Notes: generated by a model from the sequence alone, not told the origin. DNA of 64,000 nt from RGIG3009 sp045596745 (GCA_045596745.1 JAZODA010000051.1:4567-68566); one strand, 5' to 3'. Positions 40,498 to 48,625 are shown, counted from the stretch's first letter. A program made the numbers and translations.

Positions 40498-40803
40498 ATG
40501 GAATTGGCCGGTATGCTCGTAATGTGGGGTGCCATCATCGGTGTTATGTATTTCCTGATGATTCGTCCGCAGAAAAAGAAGCAGAAGGAAGAGCAGAGAA
40601 TGCGCGAGAGCGTCCGTGTGGGTGACGAAATCACCACCATCGGCGGTATCTGCGGTCGCATTGTCACTATCAAAGAGGACACGTTTGTTATCGAGACCAG
40701 CGTGGACCGCAGCAAGATGGTCATCAAAAAGTGGGCTATGCAGAGCTGCAACACTGTTCACGACGACGTCGATGATGACGACGATGACGATGATGATATC
40801 TAA
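40498..40803 (+). CDS. yajC: preprotein translocase subunit YajC
   Basis: A 101-residue accessory subunit of the Sec translocon with one N-terminal membrane helix (LAGMLVMWGAIIGVMYFLM), then IRPQKKKQKEEQ and the soluble beta part VRVGDEITTIGGICGRIV. The C terminus is an almost pure aspartate run (D-D-V followed by nine D and I), which is unusual for the family. The ATG at 40498 is seven bases behind GGAGGTG. Confidence 0.94.
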   Translation: MELAGMLVMWGAIIGVMYFLMIRPQKKKQKEEQRMRESVRVGDEITTIGGICGRIVTIKEDTFVIETSVDRSKMVIKKWAMQSCNTVHDDVDDDDDDDDDI

Positions 40804-40842
40804 TCTGACGTGACGGTACTATTCTCTTCGACAGCCGCATAA

Positions 40843-40862
40843 ACTTTGATTGTCATCAAAGT
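40843..40862 (+). repeat. hairpin between yajC and the TIGR04086 gene
   Basis: ACTTTGAT (40843-40850) pairs with ATCAAAGT (40855-40862), a perfect eight-base stem with a four-base loop and no T run, 17 bases before the next start. Confidence 0.5.
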
Positions 40863-40879
40863 GAAAGCGGGGGAAGAGG

Positions 40880-41278
40880 ATGAGCACGCGCAGAGAAAGT
40901 TCGTCCGTTGTATCCGGAATCGTTCGTCCTGTAGCAATCGGTGTAGGCGTTGGGGCAGTTTCCTGTCTGCTGCTTTTGTTTGCAGCAGCGGCGGTACTGG
41001 CTTCCGGTTGGTTGCCTCAAGCAGCGGTGATGCCGGTCGCGGTGGTGATTTTATCACTGGCGGCACTGTTTGGCGGATTCGCCGCAGCACGCAGTTCTCG
41101 TGAACGCGGGTTGCTGTACGGTGTCGGTTGCGGAATGCTGTTGTTCTTCATCACGGCGATTGCCGGTTTGGATGTGGAACAGACGGTGCAGGGCGTATCA
41201 TTGTTTCTGAAATTGGCTTTGTCTGTTGGGTGCGGTGCCCTTGGTGGTATCGTCGGCGTCAACCTGAAGCGTCGGTAA
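40880..41278 (+). CDS. TIGR04086 family membrane protein
   Basis: A 132-residue protein with four predicted membrane helices and a short basic end (NLKRR). Placement after yajC and the pattern of glycine-rich helices match TIGR04086. In many Clostridia this gene sits near the six-cysteine peptide SCIFF and its maturase, but neither was found here. Function unknown. AAGAGG precedes the ATG. Confidence 0.75.
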   Translation: MSTRRESSSVVSGIVRPVAIGVGVGAVSCLLLLFAAAAVLASGWLPQAAVMPVAVVILSLAALFGGFAAARSSRERGLLYGVGCGMLLFFITAIAGLDVEQTVQGVSLFLKLALSVGCGALGGIVGVNLKRR

Positions 41279-41290
41279 CACAAACGAAAA

Positions 41291-41319
41291 CGGGGCGGAA
41301 CCATCCGCCCCGATTTTTG
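41291..41319 (+). terminator. intrinsic terminator after TIGR04086
   Basis: CGGGGCGGA (41291-41299) pairs with TCCGCCCCG (41304-41312), followed by ATTTTT. Confidence 0.88.
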
Positions 41320-41331
41320 GTTTTCATTCGG

Positions 41332-41360
41332 TTATATTTCTGCTTCGCTCGGCATAGGAT
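41332..41360 (+). promoter_or_regulatory. candidate sigma-E-type promoter of the SpoIIM-like gene
   Basis: TTATATT (41332-41338) fits the -35 pattern at six of seven bases, CATAGGAT (41353-41360) the -10 at six of eight, with the required 14-base spacer. This is the same arrangement as before spoIVA. Confidence 0.55.
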
Positions 41361-41387
41361 GTCTTGCGAAGAATGGAGGAATAACCA

Positions 41388-41990
41388 ATGAAACGGAAAC
41401 GGACAAACCATACAAGACGTTTTTTGGCTGACAATCGTCGACTCTTATTGTTCTTATTGCTGGCGGTTTTCGGCTGCGTGCTCGGTATGGTGCTGTATGC
41501 CGTGATACAGCCGTCGGTTTGGTCAAAACTTTTGGTACTGGAGCGTGTTCCGCGCGGATTTTCCGGCGCGTTTTCACAGCTGTTTGAATCCTGTTTTCAA
41601 CCTGTTTTGTTGCTCACAGTATTGTTCATCTCCGGTCTTTCCGCTTGCGGAGCACCGTCGGCGGTTGTTGTGCCTATATTTTGGGGCGTGGGCCTTGGAT
41701 TGGTACAAACCCATTATTACGCCGATGGCTGGAGTGGACTTCTGGTAATAGCGGCGGTGCTTTTGCCGCATTCGGTGATGGAAGCGGTTGCGCTGCTGAT
41801 GGCTTCCTCCGAAGCACTGCGAATGTCGGTGCGGCTTACCGGACTGTTGCTTCCGCGTTCAGCGCACTGCGGTGGGCTGTGGCAGGAGTTTCGCTTATAC
41901 TGTGTTCGTTTTTTGCTGCTGCTTTTGCTGCTCTTCGGCGCCGGTGCGCTGGATGTGGTGATGCGGTTGCTGTTTGCAGGTTGGTTGTAG
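41388..41990 (+). CDS. SpoIIM-like membrane protein
   Basis: A 200-residue multi-pass protein with a basic cytoplasmic start and about five helices. The block VLLPHSVMEAVALLMASSEAL resembles the conserved core of stage II sporulation protein M (DUF95), which with SpoIID and SpoIIP drives engulfment of the forespore by the mother cell. Size matches. GGAGGAAT precedes the ATG, and a sigma-E-like promoter lies upstream, consistent with mother-cell expression. Other DUF95 members without a sporulation role are the main alternative. Confidence 0.7.
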   Translation: MKRKRTNHTRRFLADNRRLLLFLLLAVFGCVLGMVLYAVIQPSVWSKLLVLERVPRGFSGAFSQLFESCFQPVLLLTVLFISGLSACGAPSAVVVPIFWGVGLGLVQTHYYADGWSGLLVIAAVLLPHSVMEAVALLMASSEALRMSVRLTGLLLPRSAHCGGLWQEFRLYCVRFLLLLLLLFGAGALDVVMRLLFAGWL

Positions 41991-42015
41991 GAAGTGCAAG
42001 AAAAGGAGTATCTGT

Positions 42016-42966
42016 ATGGCAGGATTGTTCGGTATGTTCGATCAAAGCGCGCCGGGTCCCGGCGTGTCGAAGGACGAACCGCAAAAGAAAGCATTTTTTA
42101 AATTCTGGGAGTTGTATGGCCGCAAGTTCTGGAAACTGGCAATCGCCAATATGTTGTATGTGCTGGTGTCGTTGCCGATTGTCACGCAAGGTCTGGCACA
42201 GGCGGGTCTGACATATATCACGCGTAACTACGCGCGCGAGAAGCACGCGTTCATCAAAGCTGATTTCTTTGAGACCATCAAGAAAAACTGGAAGCAGGCG
42301 CTCATCGTCGGTATTCTGGAACTGGTGGTTGGCGCGATTATGCTGTTTGCCCTGTACTTCTACTGGGTGTCGGCGGTGTCGGCGGCGGAGTTTTCTTTCC
42401 TGTCGATTATCCCGGTGGCGTTGTCGCTGTTTATGGTGATGATGTTCTTCTTTACGCGGTATTACCTCTATCTGCAGCTCATTACGTTCCGTATGTCGCT
42501 GCGTCAGCTGATTCGCAACAGCGTGCTGTTCGCCATGGCAGGCGTGAAGCAGAATCTGATTATCTCGCTGACGCTGATTGCCGTTTATGCGCTGGTAATC
42601 GTACTTCTGCTCAATTTCTTCTGGTTTGCGATTCCCTTTGTGCTGGCGCTGTATATCTTCTTCCTGCCGGCGTTCCGTTCGTTCCTTATCCAGTTTACGA
42701 TTTTCCCGCTGGTTAAACGCGCCATTATCGATCCTTACTACAAGGAGCATCCCAACGAGGATGTCGACAAGCGCAATGACCTGAACCTGGAGGTCAGCGA
42801 AGAGGAAGCGCAGGGCAAAAAGGAAGAGCCTGTGTTTATCGATATGGGTCGCACCAAAGAACGCGAGGAATCGGTTGTGCCGAAGCAGTATAGCGAAAGC
42901 GAACTGCGTCGCGGCAAGAAACTGTCGAGAGACAACCGCAACGCCGATGATGACGGCACTATCTAA
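42016..42966 (+). CDS. DUF624 family membrane protein
   Basis: A 316-residue protein. KAFFKFWELYGRKFWKLAIANMLYVLVSLPIVT is the signature of DUF624 (shown here as one region, residues about 24-56), followed by four or five further helices and a charged cytoplasmic tail of about 75 residues rich in Glu, Lys and Arg. Family members are often linked to sugar ABC transporters, but no such genes are nearby. AAAGGAG precedes the ATG at 42016. Confidence 0.8.
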   Translation: MAGLFGMFDQSAPGPGVSKDEPQKKAFFKFWELYGRKFWKLAIANMLYVLVSLPIVTQGLAQAGLTYITRNYAREKHAFIKADFFETIKKNWKQALIVGILELVVGAIMLFALYFYWVSAVSAAEFSFLSIIPVALSLFMVMMFFFTRYYLYLQLITFRMSLRQLIRNSVLFAMAGVKQNLIISLTLIAVYALVIVLLLNFFWFAIPFVLALYIFFLPAFRSFLIQFTIFPLVKRAIIDPYYKEHPNEDVDKRNDLNLEVSEEEAQGKKEEPVFIDMGRTKEREESVVPKQYSESELRRGKKLSRDNRNADDDGTI

Positions 42967-42978
42967 ATAGCAAATGAA

Positions 42979-43012
42979 AAGCGCCCCTCCTTGTCGGAGG
43001 GGCGCTTCTTTG
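42979..43012. terminator. bidirectional terminator between DUF624 and glnS
   Basis: AAGCGCCCCTCC (42979-42990) pairs with GGAGGGGCGCTT (42996-43007). Both convergent genes end here. Confidence 0.9.
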
Positions 43013-43018
43013 TTGTTC

Positions 43019-44704
43019 TTATTTCTTGTTGAAGCTGTCTTTCAGCGAGACGGCACGGTTGAAAACGGGTGCAGCGTCGGTGCTGTCAACGTTGTCAATG
43101 CAGAAATAACCCAAACGCAGGAACTGGAACGCGGTGGGAGCCTGTGCGGGGAGGACATTCGCTTCCACCTTACAATCGGTGAGCGTTTCCAGCGAAGCCT
43201 CGTTCAGGCAATCGAGGAAGCTCTTGTCGCCGCCTTCAGGTTCGGCATCGGAGAACAGCGAGCTGTACAGGCGAACCTCGGCGTTCTTGGCGGTAGCGGC
43301 ATCGACCCAGTGGATGGTGCCGCGGACTTTTCTGCCATCGGGTGTGTTACCGCCGCGCGTTTCGGGATCGTAGGTGGCAAGGATTTCCACCACATTGCCG
43401 TTTTCATCCTTGACGCAGCCGGTGCAACGAACCACATACGCCGACTTCAGACGAACCTCGTTACCGGGGAACAGGCGGAAGTAACCTTTGACAGGCTCTT
43501 CCATAAAGTCATCCTGCTCTACCCAAAGCGTGCGGGAGAACGAAACGGGATGCGTGCCACGCTCCGGATAGGAGGGATGGTTTTCCATCGCAAAGGTTTC
43601 GCTTTCGCCTTCGGGGTAGTTGGTGATGGTGAGCTTAACCGGGTGAAGCACTGCCATCGCGCGGGTCGCGTTTTCGTTCAGGTCTTCACGCAGGCAGTGC
43701 TCCAGCAGAGCGACTTCGACGGTGCTGGGAACCTTGGCAACGCCCACGCGCTCGATGAAGTTGCGAACCGAAGCGGGAGTATAACCACGGCGGCGCAGAC
43801 CGCGCAGGGTGGGCATACGGGGATCGTCCCAACCGGAGACGAAGCCTTCCTCCACCAGCTGGCGAAGCTTACGCTTGGACATCACGGTGTAGTTGATGTT
43901 CAGACGAGCAAACTCAATCTGACGGGGTTTGCCGGGCAGATCGGCGTGTTCCACCACCCAGTTGTACAGCGGACGGTGATCCTCAAATTCCAGCGAGCAG
44001 AGGGAGTGGGTGATACCCTCGATAGCGTCCTCCAGCGGATGAGCGAAGTCGTACATCGGATAGATGCACCAACGGTCGCCCTGACGATGGTGAGGCGCAT
44101 GGTTGATACGATAGATAACCGGGTCGCGCATATTGAAGTTACCGCTTGCCAGGTCAATCTTGGCACGCAGCGTCATCGCGCCGTCGCCGAACTCACCGGC
44201 ACGCATACGGGCGAACAGGTCCAAGCTTTCCTCAATCGGGCGATCACGATAGGGGCTGACAGCGGGATGCGTAAGATCACCGCGGTTTGCGCGCATTTCG
44301 TCGGGAGACAGCTCACAGACGTAGGCGAGGCCTTTCTTAATCAGCGACACGGCGATGTCGTACATCGTCTCGAAGTAGTCGGAGGCGAAAAAGAAGCGGT
44401 CATCCCAGTCGTAACCCAGCCAGTGGATGTCCTCCTGAATGGCGTCGACGTACTCCTCATCCTCTTTGGTGGGGTTGGTATCGTCCATACGCAGGTTGCA
44501 GATACCGCCGTACTTCACCGCCGTACCGAAGTCGATGCAGATGGCCTTGGCGTGGCCGATGTGCAGATAGCCGTTGGGTTCCGGCGGAAAACGAGTGTGC
44601 ACCTGCAGACCGTAGCAACGGCCGTCGGGCTTGAGCTCCTCGTCAATGATATCGTGGATAAAGTTGCCGCCCATTTCGGTGGCAATTACGCGTTCTTCAG
44701 ACAT
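43019..44704 (-). CDS. glnS: glutaminyl-tRNA synthetase
   Basis: Charges tRNA-Gln directly. The 561-residue class I enzyme has RFPPEPNGYLHIGHAKAI with the HIGH motif, RMDDTNP, and VMSKRKL for KMSKS; the C-terminal beta-barrel anticodon domain is complete. Many Firmicutes lack this enzyme and use the amidotransferase route, so its presence tells something of the lineage. GAGGAGG precedes the start. It follows gltX after 12 bases in the same operon. Confidence 0.96.
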   Translation of the reverse strand: MSEERVIATEMGGNFIHDIIDEELKPDGRCYGLQVHTRFPPEPNGYLHIGHAKAICIDFGTAVKYGGICNLRMDDTNPTKEDEEYVDAIQEDIHWLGYDWDDRFFFASDYFETMYDIAVSLIKKGLAYVCELSPDEMRANRGDLTHPAVSPYRDRPIEESLDLFARMRAGEFGDGAMTLRAKIDLASGNFNMRDPVIYRINHAPHHRQGDRWCIYPMYDFAHPLEDAIEGITHSLCSLEFEDHRPLYNWVVEHADLPGKPRQIEFARLNINYTVMSKRKLRQLVEEGFVSGWDDPRMPTLRGLRRRGYTPASVRNFIERVGVAKVPSTVEVALLEHCLREDLNENATRAMAVLHPVKLTITNYPEGESETFAMENHPSYPERGTHPVSFSRTLWVEQDDFMEEPVKGYFRLFPGNEVRLKSAYVVRCTGCVKDENGNVVEILATYDPETRGGNTPDGRKVRGTIHWVDAATAKNAEVRLYSSLFSDAEPEGGDKSFLDCLNEASLETLTDCKVEANVLPAQAPTAFQFLRLGYFCIDNVDSTDAAPVFNRAVSLKDSFNKK

Positions 44705-44716
44705 AAGTGATCCTCC

Positions 44717-46363
44717 TCAGAGTGTTTCCATAGCGGCGGCAAGGCGTGCGATTACCTCATCCTTACCGAGCAAACTCATAATACCGCACAAATCCGGCGT
44801 GTTGCGGCGACCGGTAATCGCCACACGGATAACGGTGCTGACGTCGCCGGCGTGACCTTTGTAGGCGTCCGGCTGCTGTTTGTACTCTTTGATTTCGGGA
44901 CAGAAGCCCAAATCCGGGCACAGCGCCTTGATAGTATCGAACCACGCCTGCTTGTCCTGCGTGGGATCGTAAACAGCGGGATACGCGGCAAGAATGGCGC
45001 GGATATCTTCGGCCGCCAACTGCTCCGGCCAGGGGAATTCGGTGGGACGCTCAAAGAAATACGCGGTGTACTCCGGCACTTCATTCCAACGGGAGAGATC
45101 CTTACGCGGCTTGGGACCGCCGCGATCGATGGAGAAGATGCCGAGGGTGAACGCAGGATCAGCGGTCAGCTTTTCATAGAAAGCGGTATCCTGCTCGCGT
45201 GCCCAATCCAAAACGTGCTTGGTGACGGTCTCGGCATCCATCGTCGCAATGACGTTTTTGCTGACGTCGTTGAGCTTGTTCAGGTCAAACAATGCGCCCG
45301 AGACGCTCATCTTCTTCAGATTGAAGGGGAACGCGCTGCGCGGCACACCGGCGTTGCGGCGACGCCACTCTTCATAATCGCTGTTGGCGATAGTGAGCAG
45401 GTATTCCTGTACGCTGTCGGCAGGATAGCCCTGCTCGGCATAGAAGTGAACGGCTGCTTCGGGGTCTTTACGCTTGGAAAGCTTACGCTTGCCGCCGTTG
45501 TCCTCCTTCATAATAGGGCTGACATGCGCATATTTCGGCGGTTTCACGCCCAGCACACGGAACAGCTGCAGATGAATCGGCACAGAGGCAATCCATTCGT
45601 CACCACGGATAACGTGGGTGGTACGCATCAGATAATCGTCCACCGCATGGGCGAAGTGGTAAGTCGGGATACCGTCGGTTTTCAGCAACACGATGTCCTG
45701 ATCGTTTTCCGGCATTTCAATCGTGCCCTTAATCACGTCGTCAAACTTCACGCGGCGGGATTCATCGCCGGGGGAGCGAAGACGCAGCACGTACGGCTGA
45801 CCGGCGCGTACCTTTTCGATGGCTTCCTCGATGCTCAGCGAACGGCAGGAAGCATACTCGCCGTAGTAACCGGTGCGCAGCTTGTTTTCCTCCTGCTTCG
45901 CGCGGGTGGCATCCAGCTCCTCCGGCGTGCAGAAACAGGGGTAAGCAAGACCTTGCAGCAGCAGGGATTTTGCAAAAATGTGATACAGAGGCGCACGGTC
46001 GCTCTGACGATACGGACCGTAGTTTCCGGTTTCTTGACCGGGCGCTTCGTAGCCCTCGTCGATGACCAGGCCGTATTGGCGAAGTCCTGCGAGAATGTCG
46101 GCGGCACCGCCATCGACCTCGCGCTTTTTATCGGTATCTTCCAAGCGGAAGAAGAACACGCCTTTGGAGGCTTGCGCCGTTAAAAAGTTGACGGTGGCGG
46201 TAAACAGCACACCGAGGTGCAGGTAGCCGGTCGGGGAAGGGGCGATACGCACCACACGGGCGCCTTCCGGCAATTGACGCGGGGGATAGCGGCGTTCGCA
46301 ATCCTCCGGGGTTTCGGTTACATTGGGAAATAACAGATCGGCAAGTTCTTGCAGGGCGCTCAT
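44717..46363 (-). CDS. gltX: glutamyl-tRNA synthetase
   Basis: Charges tRNA-Glu. The 548-residue enzyme has RIAPSPTGYLHLGVLF, in which HIGH reads HLGV, RLEDTDKKREV, GDEWIAS and KLSKRKD. It is longer than the usual 470-490 residues, with additions in the C-terminal half. With glnS next to it, it could be a discriminating enzyme; the sequence alone does not settle that. AAGGAGG is seven bases before the ATG. Confidence 0.94.
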   Translation of the reverse strand: MSALQELADLLFPNVTETPEDCERRYPPRQLPEGARVVRIAPSPTGYLHLGVLFTATVNFLTAQASKGVFFFRLEDTDKKREVDGGAADILAGLRQYGLVIDEGYEAPGQETGNYGPYRQSDRAPLYHIFAKSLLLQGLAYPCFCTPEELDATRAKQEENKLRTGYYGEYASCRSLSIEEAIEKVRAGQPYVLRLRSPGDESRRVKFDDVIKGTIEMPENDQDIVLLKTDGIPTYHFAHAVDDYLMRTTHVIRGDEWIASVPIHLQLFRVLGVKPPKYAHVSPIMKEDNGGKRKLSKRKDPEAAVHFYAEQGYPADSVQEYLLTIANSDYEEWRRRNAGVPRSAFPFNLKKMSVSGALFDLNKLNDVSKNVIATMDAETVTKHVLDWAREQDTAFYEKLTADPAFTLGIFSIDRGGPKPRKDLSRWNEVPEYTAYFFERPTEFPWPEQLAAEDIRAILAAYPAVYDPTQDKQAWFDTIKALCPDLGFCPEIKEYKQQPDAYKGHAGDVSTVIRVAITGRRNTPDLCGIMSLLGKDEVIARLAAAMETL

Positions 46364-46402
46364 AAAGGGCCTCCTTGATAAAAGAAATACATATATACTG
46401 AT

Positions 46403-46431
46403 ATATTACAATTTTTGGTTGAAAAAGTCAA
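46403..46431 (-). promoter_or_regulatory. promoter of gltX-glnS
   Basis: On the minus strand TTGACT (46426-46431) and TAATAT (46403-46408), spacer 17. It overlaps the trpS -35 region. Confidence 0.7.
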
Positions 46432-46448
46432 TGTAAGTGTGGTATTAT
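46419..46448 (+). promoter_or_regulatory. promoter of trpS
   Basis: TTGAAA (46419-46424) and TATTAT (46443-46448), spacer 18. Confidence 0.6.
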
Positions 46449-46481
46449 AAGAAAAAGATTTTGTGCTAAGGATGATTTTTC

Positions 46482-47504
46482 ATGGAAGAAATGACAAAAC
46501 CCGTCGAAACCGAACGCCTGCCGCGCGCACTCAGCTGTATTCAGCCCACCGGCACCCCCACGCTTGGCAACTATCTTGGTGCCCTTCGCAACTGGGTGGC
46601 GATGCAGGAGTCGTTTGATTGCTTCTTTGCGGTTGCCGATCTCCACGCTATCACCGTGCGTCAGGATCCCGCCAAGCTGCGCCAGCAGATTCGCGAAATG
46701 TTCGCGCTGCTGCTCGCTATCGGCTTGGACCCCGATAAGTCGCTGTTGTTTGTTCAGTCGCAGGTGCCGGAGCACGCGCAGATGGCGTGGCTGCTGTCCT
46801 GCCATACGCAGTTTGGCGAACTGTCCCGTATGACGCAGTTCAAGGACAAGTCTGCCAAGCACGCGGATAACATCAACGCCGGTCTGTTTACCTATCCGGC
46901 ACTGATGGCGGCGGATATTCTGCTGTATCAGCCGCAGTACGTTCCTGTCGGCGAAGATCAGAAGCAGCATTGCGAGCTGACCCGTGATTTGGCTCAGCGG
47001 TTTAACAACTTGTATGCCAACACCTTTACCGTGCCGGAACCGTACATTATGAAGACCGGTGCGCGTGTGCGTTCGCTGCAGGATCCGCTCAAGAAGATGT
47101 CCAAGTCGGACGAAAACCAGAATGCGTTTATCTCGCTCAAAGACGATACGGATACCATTCTGCGCAAGTTCCGCCGTGCGGTGACGGATAGCGAAGCCAA
47201 GGTGCGTTATGCTCCCGGCAAGGATGGCATCAACAACCTGATGGAGATTTACTCGGCGGTTACCGGCAAGAGCCTGGAAGCCATCGAGCAGGAGTTCGAC
47301 GGTCGCGGCTACGGCGATTTCAAGACGGCTGTCGGCGAGGCAGTTGCGGTGGAGCTTGCTCCCATTCAGGCGCGTTTTGCCGAATTGATGAAGGACAAAG
47401 CACAGCTCGAAGCGCTGATGAAATCCGGCGCGGAAAACGCCTCACGCGTGGCAGGTCGCACGCTGGGCAAGGCTATGAAAAAACTCGGCTTCGTGCAGGT
47501 ATAA
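46482..47504 (+). CDS. trpS: tryptophanyl-tRNA synthetase
   Basis: Charges tRNA-Trp. The 340-residue class I enzyme has SCIQPTGTPTLGNYLGAL (the TIGN-like motif is TLGN), the tryptophan pocket DLHAITV, PVGEDQKQH, and PLKKMSKSDEN. The ATG at 46482 is eight bases after TAAGGATG. No T-box leader is visible upstream: the gap to the predicted start is too short. Confidence 0.97.
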   Translation: MEEMTKPVETERLPRALSCIQPTGTPTLGNYLGALRNWVAMQESFDCFFAVADLHAITVRQDPAKLRQQIREMFALLLAIGLDPDKSLLFVQSQVPEHAQMAWLLSCHTQFGELSRMTQFKDKSAKHADNINAGLFTYPALMAADILLYQPQYVPVGEDQKQHCELTRDLAQRFNNLYANTFTVPEPYIMKTGARVRSLQDPLKKMSKSDENQNAFISLKDDTDTILRKFRRAVTDSEAKVRYAPGKDGINNLMEIYSAVTGKSLEAIEQEFDGRGYGDFKTAVGEAVAVELAPIQARFAELMKDKAQLEALMKSGAENASRVAGRTLGKAMKKLGFVQV

Positions 47505-47515
47505 ACGAATAACAG

Positions 47516-47550
47516 AAAAGGACGGACACGACAGTGTCCGTCCTTTTTGT
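47516..47550. terminator. bidirectional terminator between trpS and the XRE gene
   Basis: AAAAGGACGGACAC (47516-47529) pairs with GTGTCCGTCCTTTT (47534-47547). A near copy occurs at 48640-48661. Confidence 0.92.
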
Positions 47551-47551
47551 G

Positions 47552-47830
47552 TTATTTACGCTTTAATGCTTTTACAAGGTCGCGCAGGGTAGCGACCGTG
47601 TTGTCATCCAAACCGGAGACGTCCAATTGCTTTTCCGAGGAAAGTCCTAGCAGATAATCGGTAGTAACGCCAAAATAACGAGCCAGCTTAACCAGCATTT
47701 CAATTGACGGTTGAATGTTGTCGTTTTCCCAGTTGGAAACACTTTGCTTGGTAACTCCCAGCGCGGCAGCCAACTCAACCTGCGAAGTACCCTTGGCCAG
47801 ACGAAGCGAGCGGATGTTTTCATTCAGCAT
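47552..47830 (-). CDS. XRE family transcriptional regulator
   Basis: A 92-residue DNA-binding protein. Residues 5-60 form a Cro/CI-type helix-turn-helix (TSQVELAAALGVTKQSVSNW) of the kind that binds palindromes as a dimer; the C-terminal 30 residues are charged and probably helical. It is transcribed away from the DUF2752 gene, and the gap between them holds two similar palindromes and a promoter for each direction, so it most likely represses itself and its neighbours. Confidence 0.88.
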   Translation of the reverse strand: MLNENIRSLRLAKGTSQVELAAALGVTKQSVSNWENDNIQPSIEMLVKLARYFGVTTDYLLGLSSEKQLDVSGLDDNTVATLRDLVKALKRK

Positions 47831-47853
47831 AACAGTGCACCTCGAAAAGTAAA

Positions 47854-47874
47854 TATTACAATACTATTGTAATA
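47854..47874. promoter_or_regulatory. 21-base palindrome, operator candidate 1
   Basis: TATTACAATA (47854-47863), C, TATTGTAATA (47865-47874): a perfect inverted repeat lying in the leader or promoter of the XRE gene. Confidence 0.65.
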
Positions 47875-47881
47875 GTTTTAC

Positions 47882-47910
47882 TTGACAATATAGAAATACT
47901 ATGGTATTTT
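47882..47910 (+). promoter_or_regulatory. promoter of the DUF2752-TM2 pair
   Basis: TTGACA (47882-47887) and TATTTT (47905-47910), spacer 17, with TG at 47902-47903 as an extended -10. Confidence 0.75.
47894..47909. promoter_or_regulatory. 16-base palindrome, operator candidate 2
   Basis: AAATAC-TATG-GTATTT, a perfect inverted repeat that overlaps the -10 of the DUF2752 promoter. It shares AATACTAT-GTA with candidate 1, 35 bases away. Confidence 0.65.
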
Positions 47911-47938
47911 GATATTGTACTTTAAAGAGAGGCGTGCA

Positions 47939-48271
47939 ATGAAAAAAGCGATACGAGGTACACTGTTTCTGGTGGTAATGGGACTCCTTTTGGGTAACGG
48001 GTGTGTTTTCTACGAAGTGTTGGGCATACCATGTCCGGGGTGTGGTGTTACCAGAGCATGGCTGGCTTTCCTAAAAGGAAATATAGACAAAGCGTTTTCA
48101 TACAACGCGTTGTTTCTTCCGCTGACCGTTGCTGTTATGGTGGCGGCATGGTATATGTTCCGCGGGAAGCGCCTGTCTCGTGCGGCTTGCATTGTATTGT
48201 GCGGAGTAGCGGTCTGTGCATTTGTGTACAATTTGCTACGCGTATTCTCGGTGGTACAAGGAGTAATTTAA
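47939..48271 (+). CDS. DUF2752 family membrane protein
   Basis: A 110-residue protein with three membrane helices. LGIPCPGCGVTRAW is the signature of DUF2752, with a cysteine pair near the membrane surface. The family has no known function but often goes with TM2 proteins, as here. GAGAGG precedes the ATG at 47939. Its promoter is covered by an operator-like palindrome. Confidence 0.85.
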   Translation: MKKAIRGTLFLVVMGLLLGNGCVFYEVLGIPCPGCGVTRAWLAFLKGNIDKAFSYNALFLPLTVAVMVAAWYMFRGKRLSRAACIVLCGVAVCAFVYNLLRVFSVVQGVI

Positions 48272-48289
48272 TTAGGGGGATGTAAAACA

Positions 48290-48625
48290 ATGGAAGCTCA
48301 GAAAATCGATATGTTCATCATGACCAATCAGAAGTATTTGCCGGCAGAGAAAATGATGTACTTGAAGCAGAAGCTGGCAGAGGCTCCGGAAGAGAAGCTG
48401 GCACTTCTTTCTACCGTGGAATTTAAGGATCCCATGACCCTGCTCTTGGTTTCGCTGTTTTTGGGAAGCTGGGGTGTTGACCGCTTTATGCTGGGCGATA
48501 CCGGTATGGGCGTTCTGAAGCTGCTCACCGGCGGTGCTTGCGGTGTTCTTACCATCATCGACTGGTTCTCGATTCAGAAAAAGGCGAAGGATTTGAACTT
48601 CAACAACCTGATGATGATTCTGTAA
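48290..48625 (+). CDS. TM2 domain membrane protein
   Basis: A 111-residue protein. The first 45 residues are hydrophilic; the rest is a TM2 domain with two helices joined by GVDRFMLGDTGMGVLKLLTGG, which holds the conserved GxxRFYxG-like turn. Function unknown. AGGGGG lies ten bases before the ATG. It follows the DUF2752 gene by 18 bases and is probably under the same XRE control. Confidence 0.85.
   Translation: MEAQKIDMFIMTNQKYLPAEKMMYLKQKLAEAPEEKLALLSTVEFKDPMTLLLVSLFLGSWGVDRFMLGDTGMGVLKLLTGGACGVLTIIDWFSIQKKAKDLNFNNLMMIL

Noticed and set aside
40803..41390. Search for the six-cysteine peptide SCIFF next to TIGR04086
   Set aside because: No short cysteine-rich frame between yajC and the SpoIIM-like gene, and no radical SAM maturase follows.
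42974..44710. 578-codon plus-strand frame opposite glnS
   Set aside because: Shadow of glnS, and it would read through the bidirectional terminator at 42979-43007.
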